DNA from: JANRJY01 sp033763735
GTDB lineage: Bacteria; Bacteroidota; Bacteroidia; Cytophagales; UBA9547
DNA length: 52,583 bases
Direction of reading: 5' to 3'
Assembly: GCA_033763735.1 (NCBI GenBank)
Contig: JANRJY010000015.1
Coordinates: forward strand, 1 to 52,583
Of the stretch, positions 37,301 through 45,190 are shown piece by piece (position 1 is the first letter of the stretch; every line of letters begins with the position of its first letter). The notes under the pieces are model-generated. The model made no database searches. It saw nothing but the letters and a program-made list of their open reading frames with translations, and had not been told where the DNA came from. The position numbers were made by a program, and so were the translations under genes.

Positions 37301-38802
37301 ACCTAAATACTAAATTTACTTTTGATGACAAAATAACACTAACACCAAATTCTATAGTGTTTAATAATGTAATTCTCAACGATCCAAGAGGAAGTATGGG
37401 GATAATTTCAGGATCTGTCGATCATTCTAATTTTAAAAATTTTAAAATGAATATTGGAGGAATTTTTAAAAATGTATTGTTATTGGATATCCCTCAGACA
37501 GATAGCAGCGTTTATTTCGGAAAGGCTATAGCAACTGGCTCCTTTTCAATTAATGGAAGTTTTGACCATTTCTTCATCAAAATAGATGCTATTTCTAATA
37601 AAGGAACCCAACTATTTGTTCCTTTTAATGATGAAAGTGTAGTTCAAAAAAATGAATTTATCATTTTTAACAAAAAAGAATCCGGTCAAGCTGCTCTTCA
37701 TAAAATATTCAGAAAAAAGATAAATCAAGATAAATTTAAAATCGAAATGGATTTTAATTTTGAATTCACACCGGATGCCTATTGCGAATTAATTCTTAAC
37801 CCACAGTCATTTGACAAAATTAGTGGATATGGAAATGGCAAAATTAATATGCAAATAAATACAGATGGAGATTTTTCATTATTTGGAAATTATATATTTG
37901 AAAAGGATAGTTATTACATTTTCTCATTACTTAATTCTATAAACAAAAAATTCAATATCCATTCGGGAAGCCGAGTTATTTTTAATGGAGATCCTTACCA
38001 AGCCCAATTAGATGTTACTGCTTCTTATGATGATCGGGTTCCTTTATATACACTTATTCCGGACACAAGTCTTTGGCGTGCATCCGGAATAAGAACACCG
38101 TACCCAGTTTCTACATATATGTATTTGAAAGGATTAATGTTTAAACCAACTATTTCTTATGATATTAAAATAAGTAATTACCCTTCTGTAGTTGGGGGAG
38201 TTCCATTATTTAATTATGTAACTGCATTTGAAAACAGAATTCATAACAATGAGAATGAAATGAATAATCAAGTTATGGGATTATTAGTTTTCCGAAGATT
38301 TTTGAGCCCAAATACAGGACTTGATGCAGCGGTAGGAGGCACAGTTAGTGAAATACTTACAAATCAATTATCAAACATAATTTCAAAAGTTGATAAAAAT
38401 TTATCTGTTGACTTAAACATGAATGGTTTAAATAGAGATGCATTAAATTCAATGCAGGTAAGAGTAAGCTATACATTACTTGACGGAAGGGTACGTGTAA
38501 CAAGAAGTACCGGAAATGTTCAAAATCAAAATACTTCAGCAAGTGTAATTGGCGATTGGACTGTCGAATACATGTTAACAGAAGATGGGAAGTTCAGACT
38601 GAAAGGATTTAACAGGAATAATCCAAATCCTTTAGCCACAGGCAGTAGCAACGCTTCAAATATGTCGGCAGGTGCAAGTATCATGCATACCTCTAATTTT
38701 AGTACGCTTAATCCATTTAAAGGCATAAGAAAGAAAAAAAAGAAGGAAATCTCAAAACCAGATACATTAAAATCCCCTTTACAACTCAATCTAAAATATT
38801 AA
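34336..38802 (+). CDS. tamB: Translocation and assembly module protein TamB
   Basis: This 1488-residue AsmA/TamB-like protein spans the periplasm as a long beta-rich groove, with an N-terminal membrane anchor (FLFITISGAIQLPGIQ) and a C-terminal DUF490 domain (about 1130-1470, including GSFSINGSFDHFFIKIDAIS and LSVDLNMNGLNR). It pairs with the TamL-type barrel and moves lipids or proteins towards the outer membrane. The frame is open upstream of the ATG and reads Lys-Arg-rich then hydrophobic (KKILNFFRRTFIIIFF), which would make a normal anchor, so the true start may be a non-AUG codon at about 34273-34276. The end overlaps the convergent TIGR02757 gene by 17 bp. Confidence 0.9.
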   Translation: MIVFLFITISGAIQLPGIQSYLVRKTTEYIGNFVHYPIQIGAIGISWFNKIELSNVLILDRKNHEMIKVPKIIAKIKLADLLKRDVIVEHAQAIDPIVNLYYDKEINDVNISDFIFSLMDIGVDKSKPKPIHVGKYSEFTIKGIELVNGYCQYDDPSFEKSNDRFDFTHFAIKKINITADDFKIVADTLSMNVSHVSGQDQFSGKRITNGKMFFSVCENYLMLKNLNIRIGNSVIKNYVLMEFDRLRQLSSITDSVQMTIHADNSIIYSSDLSIFFPELKGFDEKWVTTGDLFGKVNDFKIKDIKATFGNGSSIEGDADMKGLPFWSNTFINARVNSSDFYLHDLSKYGLYNKTEHIPKLKFNGQFKGITSDFNLKGFFDSNFGKANVNLEMKIPHDIPEYVASINADNLNLGLLLGWKDCSNLTGNIKIKGKGLDLKSAVLNFNSDVKNVKFHNYNYKNVLLTFKINQQKLQGSFDIKDSNIVIDVTTNSFLNQKNGYVKMQGNLSYANLQKLNFSPKILKISSDFTVNSNFPKDLDHFIGSLVFKNIQANDSVNKINIPYIKIETSNNENQNLIISSDVADISLYGNFGIEKLIYFSKELYSDFEVAWLNNDSISNNYYKQKLLKSNIYLNYNFKMKECRTFMKIFTPSFTVSNNATLSGEISSDSSLKFTMVGQSDTLNAFGMGWVGSKVNIDIVKERKRNSINANWLFSSDYQLINNNTFVSTERLFFKSNWTNKIIDFEIKLKQYNENNEANVNGNFTFLDNQKRLKFLTADFKLLDKKWKLDEGNLIILSDKKWHFKDIILSNESQKVSLLGNLSTNENDVALIRVDNFYLRNFNKLINVNIDGEVNGYVVLKDIFNNPKVYSQIAIKDFKLKKLIVGDAQGNSQWDNINKRLVMNFNVHKNNENVFDLSGSYLSKPNSNNDNLDIVATLNHTNLAVLDQILESVFSDLEGKMSGKIDIKGTLSQPKFSGDLQIDDGALKINYLNTKFTFDDKITLTPNSIVFNNVILNDPRGSMGIISGSVDHSNFKNFKMNIGGIFKNVLLLDIPQTDSSVYFGKAIATGSFSINGSFDHFFIKIDAISNKGTQLFVPFNDESVVQKNEFIIFNKKESGQAALHKIFRKKINQDKFKIEMDFNFEFTPDAYCELILNPQSFDKISGYGNGKINMQINTDGDFSLFGNYIFEKDSYYIFSLLNSINKKFNIHSGSRVIFNGDPYQAQLDVTASYDDRVPLYTLIPDTSLWRASGIRTPYPVSTYMYLKGLMFKPTISYDIKISNYPSVVGGVPLFNYVTAFENRIHNNENEMNNQVMGLLVFRRFLSPNTGLDAAVGGTVSEILTNQLSNIISKVDKNLSVDLNMNGLNRDALNSMQVRVSYTLLDGRVRVTRSTGNVQNQNTSASVIGDWTVEYMLTEDGKFRLKGFNRNNPNPLATGSSNASNMSAGASIMHTSNFSTLNPFKGIRKKKKKEISKPDTLKSPLQLNLKY

Positions 38803-39595
38803 TTGTTAATTTCTTTAATTTTTGCTCTATTCCTAATCCAAATAATGCAAAATCATATTTAATAGGGTCAAATGAGTCCAGAATTTTCAAAGATTCAGTC
38901 AGTTCTACTGCTGTTTGCCAATCAGTTTGTTTTCGGGTAATTAGCTTTAGAGCTCTACCTACTTTATCTACATGCACATCACAAGGGCAAATCAATTGCG
39001 ATGGCTTAATACGATTCCATATTCCAAAGTCAACTCCTTTGTTATCTTTTCTTACCATCCATCTTAAAAACATATTCAATCTTTTACAAGCCGATTTTGA
39101 TTCCGGACTTGACACATGCTTTTTGGTTCTAATAGGGAAAAATGGGTCATTAATAAAATAGTTGTGAAAATTTACTAAGCCCAATTCTATTGATGATGCG
39201 TTGGCTTCAATTCCATTTGTAAATGCATCTTCAAGTGACTCATACATTGAATAATGTTTTTTCAAAAAGTGTATATAATATAATGTGTCGGTATAATTAA
39301 ATGTTCTGTGCTTGAAGTATACCAATCTTTTTAAGTCATTTTCTTTATGATTCATGATAAAGTCATATGGCGAATTATCCATAAGTTCAAATAATTCAAT
39401 ACACTTATTGATAATTGTAAGTCGTTGTCCCCATGAAAAAGTAGCAGCTATAAATCCTGATATTTCTATATCTTGTTTCTTTTTAAACTTATGTGGAATA
39501 CTTATTGGATCATTTTCAATAAATTCAATGGAATTATATTTATTCACGAGTATGTCCAACATTGGCTTGAGTCGTTCTAATGTAACTTTTTTCAT
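38786..39595 (-). CDS. TIGR02757/DUF2400 family protein
   Basis: A 269-residue soluble protein. Recognisable stretches are DPISIPHKFKKKQDIEISGF, AATFSWGQR, CKRLNMFLRWMVRKD, GVDFGIWNRIKPSQLICPCD and VHVDKVGRALKL. They are typical of TIGR02757 (DUF2400), which has no settled function but resembles helix-hairpin-helix DNA glycosylases in its CPCDVHVDK segment. The 3' end overlaps tamB by 17 bp. It is divergent from rplC. Confidence 0.88.
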   Translation of the reverse strand: MKKVTLERLKPMLDILVNKYNSIEFIENDPISIPHKFKKKQDIEISGFIAATFSWGQRLTIINKCIELFELMDNSPYDFIMNHKENDLKRLVYFKHRTFNYTDTLYYIHFLKKHYSMYESLEDAFTNGIEANASSIELGLVNFHNYFINDPFFPIRTKKHVSSPESKSACKRLNMFLRWMVRKDNKGVDFGIWNRIKPSQLICPCDVHVDKVGRALKLITRKQTDWQTAVELTESLKILDSFDPIKYDFALFGLGIEQKLKKLTINILD

Positions 39596-39642
39596 TTTTA
39601 TATCAATTCCTCAAAAATCTTTAAAAAAATAGATTTGTACAC

Positions 39643-39672
39643 TTGCGTATCTAATTTTTCTTCCTACCTTTG
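39643..39672 (+). promoter_or_regulatory. Promoter of the ribosomal protein cluster
   Basis: TTG (39643-39645), a 19-bp spacer and TACCTTTG (39665-39672, followed by C) match the Bacteroidota -33/-7 consensus. It is 37 bp before the rplC ATG, and the leader is A-rich without a Shine-Dalgarno sequence. Confidence 0.75.
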
Positions 39673-39709
39673 CAGTCCATTTTCTAAAACCAAGAAAAAA
39701 GGTACTAAA

Positions 39710-40333
39710 ATGTCAGGAATTATAGGCAAAAAAATCGGTATGACAAGCTTTTACAGCGCTGAAGATGCGAAAGCAGTAGCATGCACTGTAATAGAAGCAG
39801 GTCCATGTGTAGTGACACAGTTAAGAACCAAAGAAAAAGATGGATACATTGCCGTTCAGCTTGGTTTTGGCGAAGCTAAAAAGAAAAATACAAGTGCGGC
39901 ACTTCAAGGACATTTGAAAGCAGCTGGAGTTGAAGCCGTTAAAGAAATAATAGAATTCAGAAATCCTGAAGGCGATTTTAAAGTAGGTCAAACCGTTACT
40001 GCAGGTGATATTTTTGCAGAAGGTGATTTTGTAGATGCTATAGGTCATTCAAAAGGTCGCGGATTTCAAGGAGTTGTAAAAAGATATAATTTTGGTGGAG
40101 TAGGAGGGCAAACGCATGGTCAGCATAACCGTGCCCGTCACCCAGGATCTGTGGGAGCTTGTTCATTCCCTTCTAGAGTATTACCTGGTATGCGTATGGG
40201 TGGTCGTATGGGAAACCAGCAGGTCAAAATTCAAAATTTGAAAATAGTAAAAATGTTTCCGGAAAAAAACCTCATTTTAGTAAGTGGTTCAGTTCCCGGT
40301 CCAAATAATTCAATTGTGTTTTTAGAGAAATAA
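39710..40333 (+). CDS. rplC: 50S ribosomal protein L3
   Basis: A 207-residue L3, starting at the ATG for MSGIIGKKIGMTSFY. A longer frame begins at 39635, upstream of the -7 box, and is not the real start. The loop GGQTHGQHNRARHPGS, which reaches towards the peptidyl-transferase centre, is intact. It is the first gene of the cluster, with no rpsJ before it. Confidence 0.98.
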   Translation: MSGIIGKKIGMTSFYSAEDAKAVACTVIEAGPCVVTQLRTKEKDGYIAVQLGFGEAKKKNTSAALQGHLKAAGVEAVKEIIEFRNPEGDFKVGQTVTAGDIFAEGDFVDAIGHSKGRGFQGVVKRYNFGGVGGQTHGQHNRARHPGSVGACSFPSRVLPGMRMGGRMGNQQVKIQNLKIVKMFPEKNLILVSGSVPGPNNSIVFLEK

Positions 40334-40337
40334 TCGG

Positions 40338-40958
40338 ATGGAACTACACATATATAACATAGAAGGAAAAGATACCGGACGTAAAATTAAGCTTTCGGAA
40401 GAAGTGTTTGGTATAGAACCAAATGAACATTGCGTGTATCTTGATGTTAAACAATATCTTGCTAATCAGCGTCAAGGAACTCACAAAGCAAAAGAAAGAT
40501 CTGAAGTAAGTTATTCAACTAAAAAAATAGTTAAACAAAAAGGCTCAGGTGGTGCTCGACATGGTAGCATTAAAGCAGGTATTTTTGTTGGTGGTGGTCG
40601 TATGTTTGGCCCAAGACCAAGAGATTATGGTTTCAAACTAAACCAAAAAACCAAAGAAGTTGCTCGTAAATCGGCATTATCAGCCAAAGTCAAAGAAAAT
40701 GCTATAACCATCATCGAAGATTTTAATCTTGATGAACCAAAAACAAAAGCATATTTAAATATCCTCAGTTCACTTTCAATAGACTCAAAAAAGTCACTTT
40801 TTATTGTTGGAGAATATAATAAAAACATTGCACTTTCAGGACGTAATCTCCCAAAATCAAAAGTTCGTGTGGCTACAGAACTTAATACTTATGATTTGGT
40901 TAATAATGAAGTGATTGTACTTTCTGAGTCAGCTGTTAAAAAATTAAACGATTTATAA
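40338..40958 (+). CDS. rplD: 50S ribosomal protein L4
   Basis: A 206-residue L4, 4 bp after rplC. The extended loop KQKGSGGARHGSIKAGIFVG, which lines the exit tunnel, is present. L4 binds 23S rRNA. In many bacteria L4 also represses its own operon, but no matching leader structure was identified here. Confidence 0.98.
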   Translation: MELHIYNIEGKDTGRKIKLSEEVFGIEPNEHCVYLDVKQYLANQRQGTHKAKERSEVSYSTKKIVKQKGSGGARHGSIKAGIFVGGGRMFGPRPRDYGFKLNQKTKEVARKSALSAKVKENAITIIEDFNLDEPKTKAYLNILSSLSIDSKKSLFIVGEYNKNIALSGRNLPKSKVRVATELNTYDLVNNEVIVLSESAVKKLNDL

Positions 40959-40960
40959 AA

Positions 40961-41248
40961 ATGGAAATTCTTATAAAACCATTAGTAACTGAAAAAGTAA
41001 CTGCTTTAAATGATAAAGGAGTATACGGATTCGTAGTTGACAAAAGAGCCAACAAAGTAGAGATTAAAAAAGAAGTTGAGAAAAAATACAGTGTAAATGT
41101 TGAAAGTGTTAATACTTTAATTACTGCTCGTAAAACAAAAACTAGATCAACTAAAAGAAGCTACATTCAAGGTAAAAGTCAATCTATTAAAAAGGCATTT
41201 GTAACATTAGCCAAGGGCGAAATCATCGATTTCTATAGTGGTATTTGA
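40961..41248 (+). CDS. rplW: 50S ribosomal protein L23
   Basis: A 95-residue L23 starting 2 bp after rplD. Features are IKPLVTEKVTALNDKGVYGF and the basic RKTKTRSTKRSY loop. L23 forms part of the exit-site dock for trigger factor and SRP. Confidence 0.97.
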   Translation: MEILIKPLVTEKVTALNDKGVYGFVVDKRANKVEIKKEVEKKYSVNVESVNTLITARKTKTRSTKRSYIQGKSQSIKKAFVTLAKGEIIDFYSGI

Positions 41249-41259
41249 TAAATTAGGAC

Positions 41260-42084
41260 ATGGGTATCAAGAAATTTAAACCAATAACACCAGGCACAAG
41301 ACATAAAGTCGCTGCCACTTTTGACGAAATTACTACGTCAACTCCGGAGAAGTCTTTGTTGAAACACATTGGAGGAAGTGGTGGTCGTAATAATACAGGT
41401 GCAATGACCATGCGTTATATTGGTGGTGGTCACAAAAAACAATATAGGGTTATTGATTTTAAAAGAGACAAAACTGGAGTTCCAGCTACTGTTAAATCTA
41501 TAGAATACGATCCAAATCGTACCGCACGTATTGCATTACTTAATTATGCTGACGGAGAAAAGAGATACATAATAGCTCCTAAAGGGTTAAAAGTGGGTCA
41601 AGTAATTTCTTCAGGCCTTGGTTCTGTTCCGGAAATTGGTAACGCATTACCACTTTCAGCTATTCCTCTTGGTACTTTTATTCATAATGTGGAATTAACG
41701 CCTGGTCAAGGTGCGTCACTTGCAAGAAGTGCTGGATCTTCCGCTCAATTACTTGCACGTGAAGATAAATATGCTACTATAAAGTTACCTTCTGGTGAAA
41801 TGAGATTAATACTAACCACTTGCATGGCTACTATTGGTTCCGTGTCTAACGAAGAACATATTAATTTTTCTGCTGGTAAAGCAGGTCGTAACCGTTGGTT
41901 AGGTCGTAGACCTCGTAACCGTGGCGTGGCTATGAATCCGGTCGATCACCCAATGGGTGGTGGTGAAGGTAAAGGATCTGGAGGTCATCCTCGTTCAAGA
42001 AATGGATTATATACTAAAGGTTTAAAAACAAGAAAACCAAAGAAATATTCCAATAGTTTAATAGTTAGTAAAAGAAACAAATAA
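41260..42084 (+). CDS. rplB: 50S ribosomal protein L2
   Basis: The 274-residue L2 has the C-terminal signature GVAMNPVDHPMGGGEGKGSG with the conserved His near the peptidyl-transferase centre. Its TAA shares an A with the ATG of rpsS, so the two are tightly coupled. Confidence 0.98.
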   Translation: MGIKKFKPITPGTRHKVAATFDEITTSTPEKSLLKHIGGSGGRNNTGAMTMRYIGGGHKKQYRVIDFKRDKTGVPATVKSIEYDPNRTARIALLNYADGEKRYIIAPKGLKVGQVISSGLGSVPEIGNALPLSAIPLGTFIHNVELTPGQGASLARSAGSSAQLLAREDKYATIKLPSGEMRLILTTCMATIGSVSNEEHINFSAGKAGRNRWLGRRPRNRGVAMNPVDHPMGGGEGKGSGGHPRSRNGLYTKGLKTRKPKKYSNSLIVSKRNK

Positions 42085-42356
42085 TGGCTAGATCATTAAA
42101 AAAAGGACCTTATATTGAAAATTCACTTATTGTTAAAGTCGATAAGTTGAATGAAACAAATAAAAAATCTGTGATAAAAACTTGGTCAAGAAAATCTATG
42201 ATTTCTCCTGATTTTGTAGGTCATACGTTTGCAGTACATAATGGAAATAAATTTATACCTGTGTATTGTACAGAAAACATGGTTGGTCATAAATTAGGTG
42301 AGTTCGCACCAACACGTAATTTTAAAGGTCACGGTAATAATAGAAAAGATTTATAA
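42084..42356 (+). CDS. rpsS: 30S ribosomal protein S19
   Basis: The 90-residue S19 begins MARSLKKGPYIENSL and has TWSRKSMISPDFVGHTFAVH and GEFAPTRNFKGHG. It starts on the last base of the rplB stop codon. Confidence 0.98.
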   Translation: MARSLKKGPYIENSLIVKVDKLNETNKKSVIKTWSRKSMISPDFVGHTFAVHNGNKFIPVYCTENMVGHKLGEFAPTRNFKGHGNNRKDL

Positions 42357-42365
42357 TTCAGGAAC

Positions 42366-42773
42366 ATGGAAGCCAGAGCAGTATTAAAAAAATGTCCTAC
42401 CTCTCCTCAAAAAATGAGGCTGGTAGCCGATTTGGTAAGAGGTAAAGATGTAAATCAAGCTTTAGCAATTCTCAAATACCAAAGCAAAGTTGGAGCAGGA
42501 TATATGCATAAATTGTTATTGTCTGCAATTGCTAACTGGCAACAAGCTAATCCTGATGAAAGAGTTGAAGATGCAGAACTTTATATCAAAACTATTTTTG
42601 TAGATGGTGGTGCGATGTTGAAACGTATGAGACCAGCTCCCCAAGGAAGAGGTTACAAAATCAGAAAACGTTCAAATCATTTGACAATTATATTAGATAG
42701 TAAAGTTCAAGAATCTGTAGAAGAAGTAACAGATGAAAGTGCGGTTGAAGAAGTTATAGAAGATAGTAAATAA
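42366..42773 (+). CDS. rplV: 50S ribosomal protein L22
   Basis: The L22 fold is in residues 1-112 (SPQKMRLVADLVRGKDVN; RPAPQGRGYKIRKRSNH with the tunnel hairpin). An acidic tail follows (113-135), with about nine Glu or Asp and only two basic residues. The total of 135 residues exceeds the usual 110-115. Confidence 0.97.
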   Translation: MEARAVLKKCPTSPQKMRLVADLVRGKDVNQALAILKYQSKVGAGYMHKLLLSAIANWQQANPDERVEDAELYIKTIFVDGGAMLKRMRPAPQGRGYKIRKRSNHLTIILDSKVQESVEEVTDESAVEEVIEDSK

Positions 42774-42791
42774 ATATAAAATAATTAACTA

Positions 42792-43586
42792 ATGGGTCAA
42801 AAGACGAATCCTACAGGTTTAAGACTAGGTGTAATCAAAGGTTGGGAATCTAATTGGTATGGCGGTAAAAGCTTTGCTGAGAAACTCATTGAAGATGAGA
42901 AAATCAGAAGTTATGTTTTAGCTCGTATACCTAAGGCTGGTATTTCTAAAATTGTAATCGAACGTACCATTAAAAGAATTATCCTAACAATAAATACTGC
43001 TCGACCTGGAGTGGTTATTGGAAAAGGTGGAGGTGAAGTAGATAAAATCAAAGAAGAGTTAAAGAAAATAACTGATAAAGATGTTCAAATTAACATTTTT
43101 GAAGTAAAAAGACCTGAACTTGATTCAAAATTAGTAGGAGAATCAATTGCTCAACAGATTGAAGCCCGTATCTCTTACAAAAGAGCAATGAAACAAGCAA
43201 TTGCTTCTGCAATCAGAGTTGGAGCTCAAGGTATAAAGGTTAAAGTATCTGGTCGCTTAGGAGGCGCTGAGATGGCTCGTTCTGAAGGTTATAGAGAAGG
43301 AAGAGTGCCTTTACATACTCTACGTGCCGATATTGATTATGCAATTACTGAAGCTTTAACTGTTTATGGTAAAATAGGAATTAAAGTATGGATTTTCAAA
43401 GGTGAGGTTTTTGGAAAAAGAGATTTATCTCCAAATGTTGGGATGAGCTCAACTGCAGCTACTGGTGAAAGAACTGATAAACCTAATAGAAGAGATGAGG
43501 ATGGTCCTTCTAGGAAAAATAGAAGAGAAAGAGGAGGTAACGATCGCGGTGGAAATGATCGTGGTGGAGATAGAAGAAAAAAATAA
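42792..43586 (+). CDS. rpsC: 30S ribosomal protein S3 with RG-rich tail
   Basis: At 264 residues this S3 is about 30 longer than the E. coli protein. The KH domain has GKGG at 77-80, and ISYKRAMKQAIASAIRVGAQ is intact. The extra C-terminus (about 211-264) is basic and repetitive, with GGNDR-type repeats at 248-260. S3 lines the mRNA entry channel. Confidence 0.97.
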   Translation: MGQKTNPTGLRLGVIKGWESNWYGGKSFAEKLIEDEKIRSYVLARIPKAGISKIVIERTIKRIILTINTARPGVVIGKGGGEVDKIKEELKKITDKDVQINIFEVKRPELDSKLVGESIAQQIEARISYKRAMKQAIASAIRVGAQGIKVKVSGRLGGAEMARSEGYREGRVPLHTLRADIDYAITEALTVYGKIGIKVWIFKGEVFGKRDLSPNVGMSSTAATGERTDKPNRRDEDGPSRKNRRERGGNDRGGNDRGGDRRKK

Positions 43587-43606
43587 GCTTATAAAAAAAC
43601 AAGAAA

Positions 43607-44029
43607 ATGTTACAACCGAAAAAAACTACATACAGGAAACAACAAAAACAAATCCATAAGGGAATTGCAAGTAGGGGTTTCAGTATTTCATTTGGTGAAT
43701 ATGGTTTGAAGTCTCTTGAAGCTGCATTTGTTACTTCTCGTCAATTAGAAGCTGCTAGGGTTGCTCTATCAAGAGGAATGAACAGACAAGGAAGTACTTG
43801 GATTCGAGTGTTTCCAGATAAACCAATGACAAAAAAACCTGCAGAGGTTCGTATGGGTAAAGGAAAAGGTGCTCCTGAGTATTGGGTGGCTCCAGTAAAA
43901 CCTGGCACTGTGTTATTTGAAACTTCAGGAGTAACAAAAGAAGTAGCATTAGAAGCTCTAAGATTGGCAGCACAAAAACTCCCAATTAAAGTAAGATTTG
44001 TTTCAAGATACGATTTACAATTACAATAA
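43607..44029 (+). CDS. rplP: 50S ribosomal protein L16
   Basis: A 140-residue L16 with MLQPKKTTYRKQQ at the start, WIRVFPDKPMTKKPAEVRMG and the Gly-rich GKGKGAPEYWVAPVKPG segment. It starts 21 bp after rpsC and ends 1 bp before the rpmC ATG. Confidence 0.98.
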   Translation: MLQPKKTTYRKQQKQIHKGIASRGFSISFGEYGLKSLEAAFVTSRQLEAARVALSRGMNRQGSTWIRVFPDKPMTKKPAEVRMGKGKGAPEYWVAPVKPGTVLFETSGVTKEVALEALRLAAQKLPIKVRFVSRYDLQLQ

Positions 44030-44030
44030 A

Positions 44031-44225
44031 ATGAAATATAAAGATTTGGTGTTGCTTTCATCAGAGGAACTAAACGAAAAGTTGGTTGCAGAAGCTGATA
44101 TGCTTAATAAACTAAAGTTTGCTCATGCGATATCTCCGATTGAAAATCCAATGAAAATTAGATATTCAAGAAGGGCCCTTGCTATGATTAAAACTGAAAT
44201 TACCAAAAGAAATAATTCTAAATAG
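44031..44225 (+). CDS. rpmC: 50S ribosomal protein L29
   Basis: The 64-residue product begins MKYKDLVLLSSEELNEKL. A longer frame starting inside rplP (43998) is not needed, since the ATG at 44031 gives the usual L29 length. It ends with RRALAMIKTEITKR. Confidence 0.95.
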   Translation: MKYKDLVLLSSEELNEKLVAEADMLNKLKFAHAISPIENPMKIRYSRRALAMIKTEITKRNNSK

Positions 44226-44232
44226 AATTTCA

Positions 44233-44490
44233 ATGGAAGATAGAAATTTAAGAAAAGTAAGAACCGGCAAAGTTGTTAGCAGTAAAATGGACAAGTCCGT
44301 TATTGTTACAATTGAAAGAAAAATGAAACACGGTATGTACGGTAAATTTATTAAACGTACAAAGAAATTTGTGGCTCATGATGAAAATAATGAGTGTGGG
44401 GTTGGCGATACAGTATCAATAATGGAAACTCGTCCATTATCGAAAACCAAAAGATGGAGATTAGTGCAAATCATAGAAAAAGCGAAATAA
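44233..44490 (+). CDS. rpsQ: 30S ribosomal protein S17
   Basis: The 85-residue S17 has the OB-fold signature RKVRTGKVVSSKMDKSVIVT and IMETRPLSKTKRWRLV. It starts 7 bp after rpmC. Confidence 0.97.
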   Translation: MEDRNLRKVRTGKVVSSKMDKSVIVTIERKMKHGMYGKFIKRTKKFVAHDENNECGVGDTVSIMETRPLSKTKRWRLVQIIEKAK

Positions 44491-44494
44491 GAAA

Positions 44495-44863
44495 ATGGTA
44501 CAACAAGAATCAAGATTAAATGTTGCAGATAATAGCGGAGCTAAAGAAGTTCTTGTTATAAGAGTATTAGGCGGAACTAGAAAAAGATATGCATCAATTG
44601 GTGATAAAATTGTTGTTACTGTTAAATCAGCACTTTCGTCTAGTAGCATGAAAAAAGGAACTGTTTCTAAAGCAGTTGTAGTGCGTACCAAGAAAGAAAT
44701 TAGAAGAAAGGATGGATCTTATATTCGTTTCGATGATAATGCAGCAGTATTATTAAATGCATCTGATGAACCAAGAGGCACACGTATTTTTGGTCCTGTT
44801 GCAAGAGAATTGAGAGAAAAGCAATTCATGAAAATCGTTTCATTGGCACCAGAAGTAATTTAA
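44495..44863 (+). CDS. rplN: 50S ribosomal protein L14
   Basis: A 122-residue L14: MVQQESRLNVADNSGAKEVL, GDKIVVTVKSA, and RIFGPVARELREKQFMKIVS followed by LAPEVI at the end. The length is exact for the family. Confidence 0.98.
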   Translation: MVQQESRLNVADNSGAKEVLVIRVLGGTRKRYASIGDKIVVTVKSALSSSSMKKGTVSKAVVVRTKKEIRRKDGSYIRFDDNAAVLLNASDEPRGTRIFGPVARELREKQFMKIVSLAPEVI

Positions 44864-44870
44864 ATAAGAA

Positions 44871-45188
44871 ATGGCAAAGTTACACATTAAAAAAGGAGAT
44901 AAAGTAAAAGTAATAGCTGGCAATTCAAAAGGCAAGCTTTCGACTGTACTTTCTGTAATAACAGATACTAACAAAGTAGTTGTTGAAGGAGTGAATATGG
45001 TTACTAAACACCAAAAACCTACCTCTACGAATCCTAATGGAACAATAATAAAAAGAGAAGCTCCATTACATATCAGTAATGTGATGCTAGTAGAAGAATC
45101 TACAGGTCAAGTTACGAGAGTAGGTCGCAGATTGAGCAAAGACGGTAAGTCTGAAAGATATAGTTTAAAATCAGGTAAGGCAATATAA
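44871..45188 (+). CDS. rplX: 50S ribosomal protein L24
   Basis: This 105-residue protein has the KOW motif KKGDKVKVIAGNSKGK and the loop QKPTSTNPNGTIIKREAPLH. L24 starts folding of 23S rRNA during assembly. Confidence 0.97.
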   Translation: MAKLHIKKGDKVKVIAGNSKGKLSTVLSVITDTNKVVVEGVNMVTKHQKPTSTNPNGTIIKREAPLHISNVMLVEESTGQVTRVGRRLSKDGKSERYSLKSGKAI

Positions 45189-45190
45189 TT

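Noticed and set aside
39635..39709. Longer L3 starting at 39635
   Set aside because: This start lies upstream of the promoter -7 box, and L3 normally begins MSGIIGKKIGMT.
43998..44030. Longer L29 starting inside rplP
   Set aside because: The ATG at 44031 gives the standard length and N-terminus.
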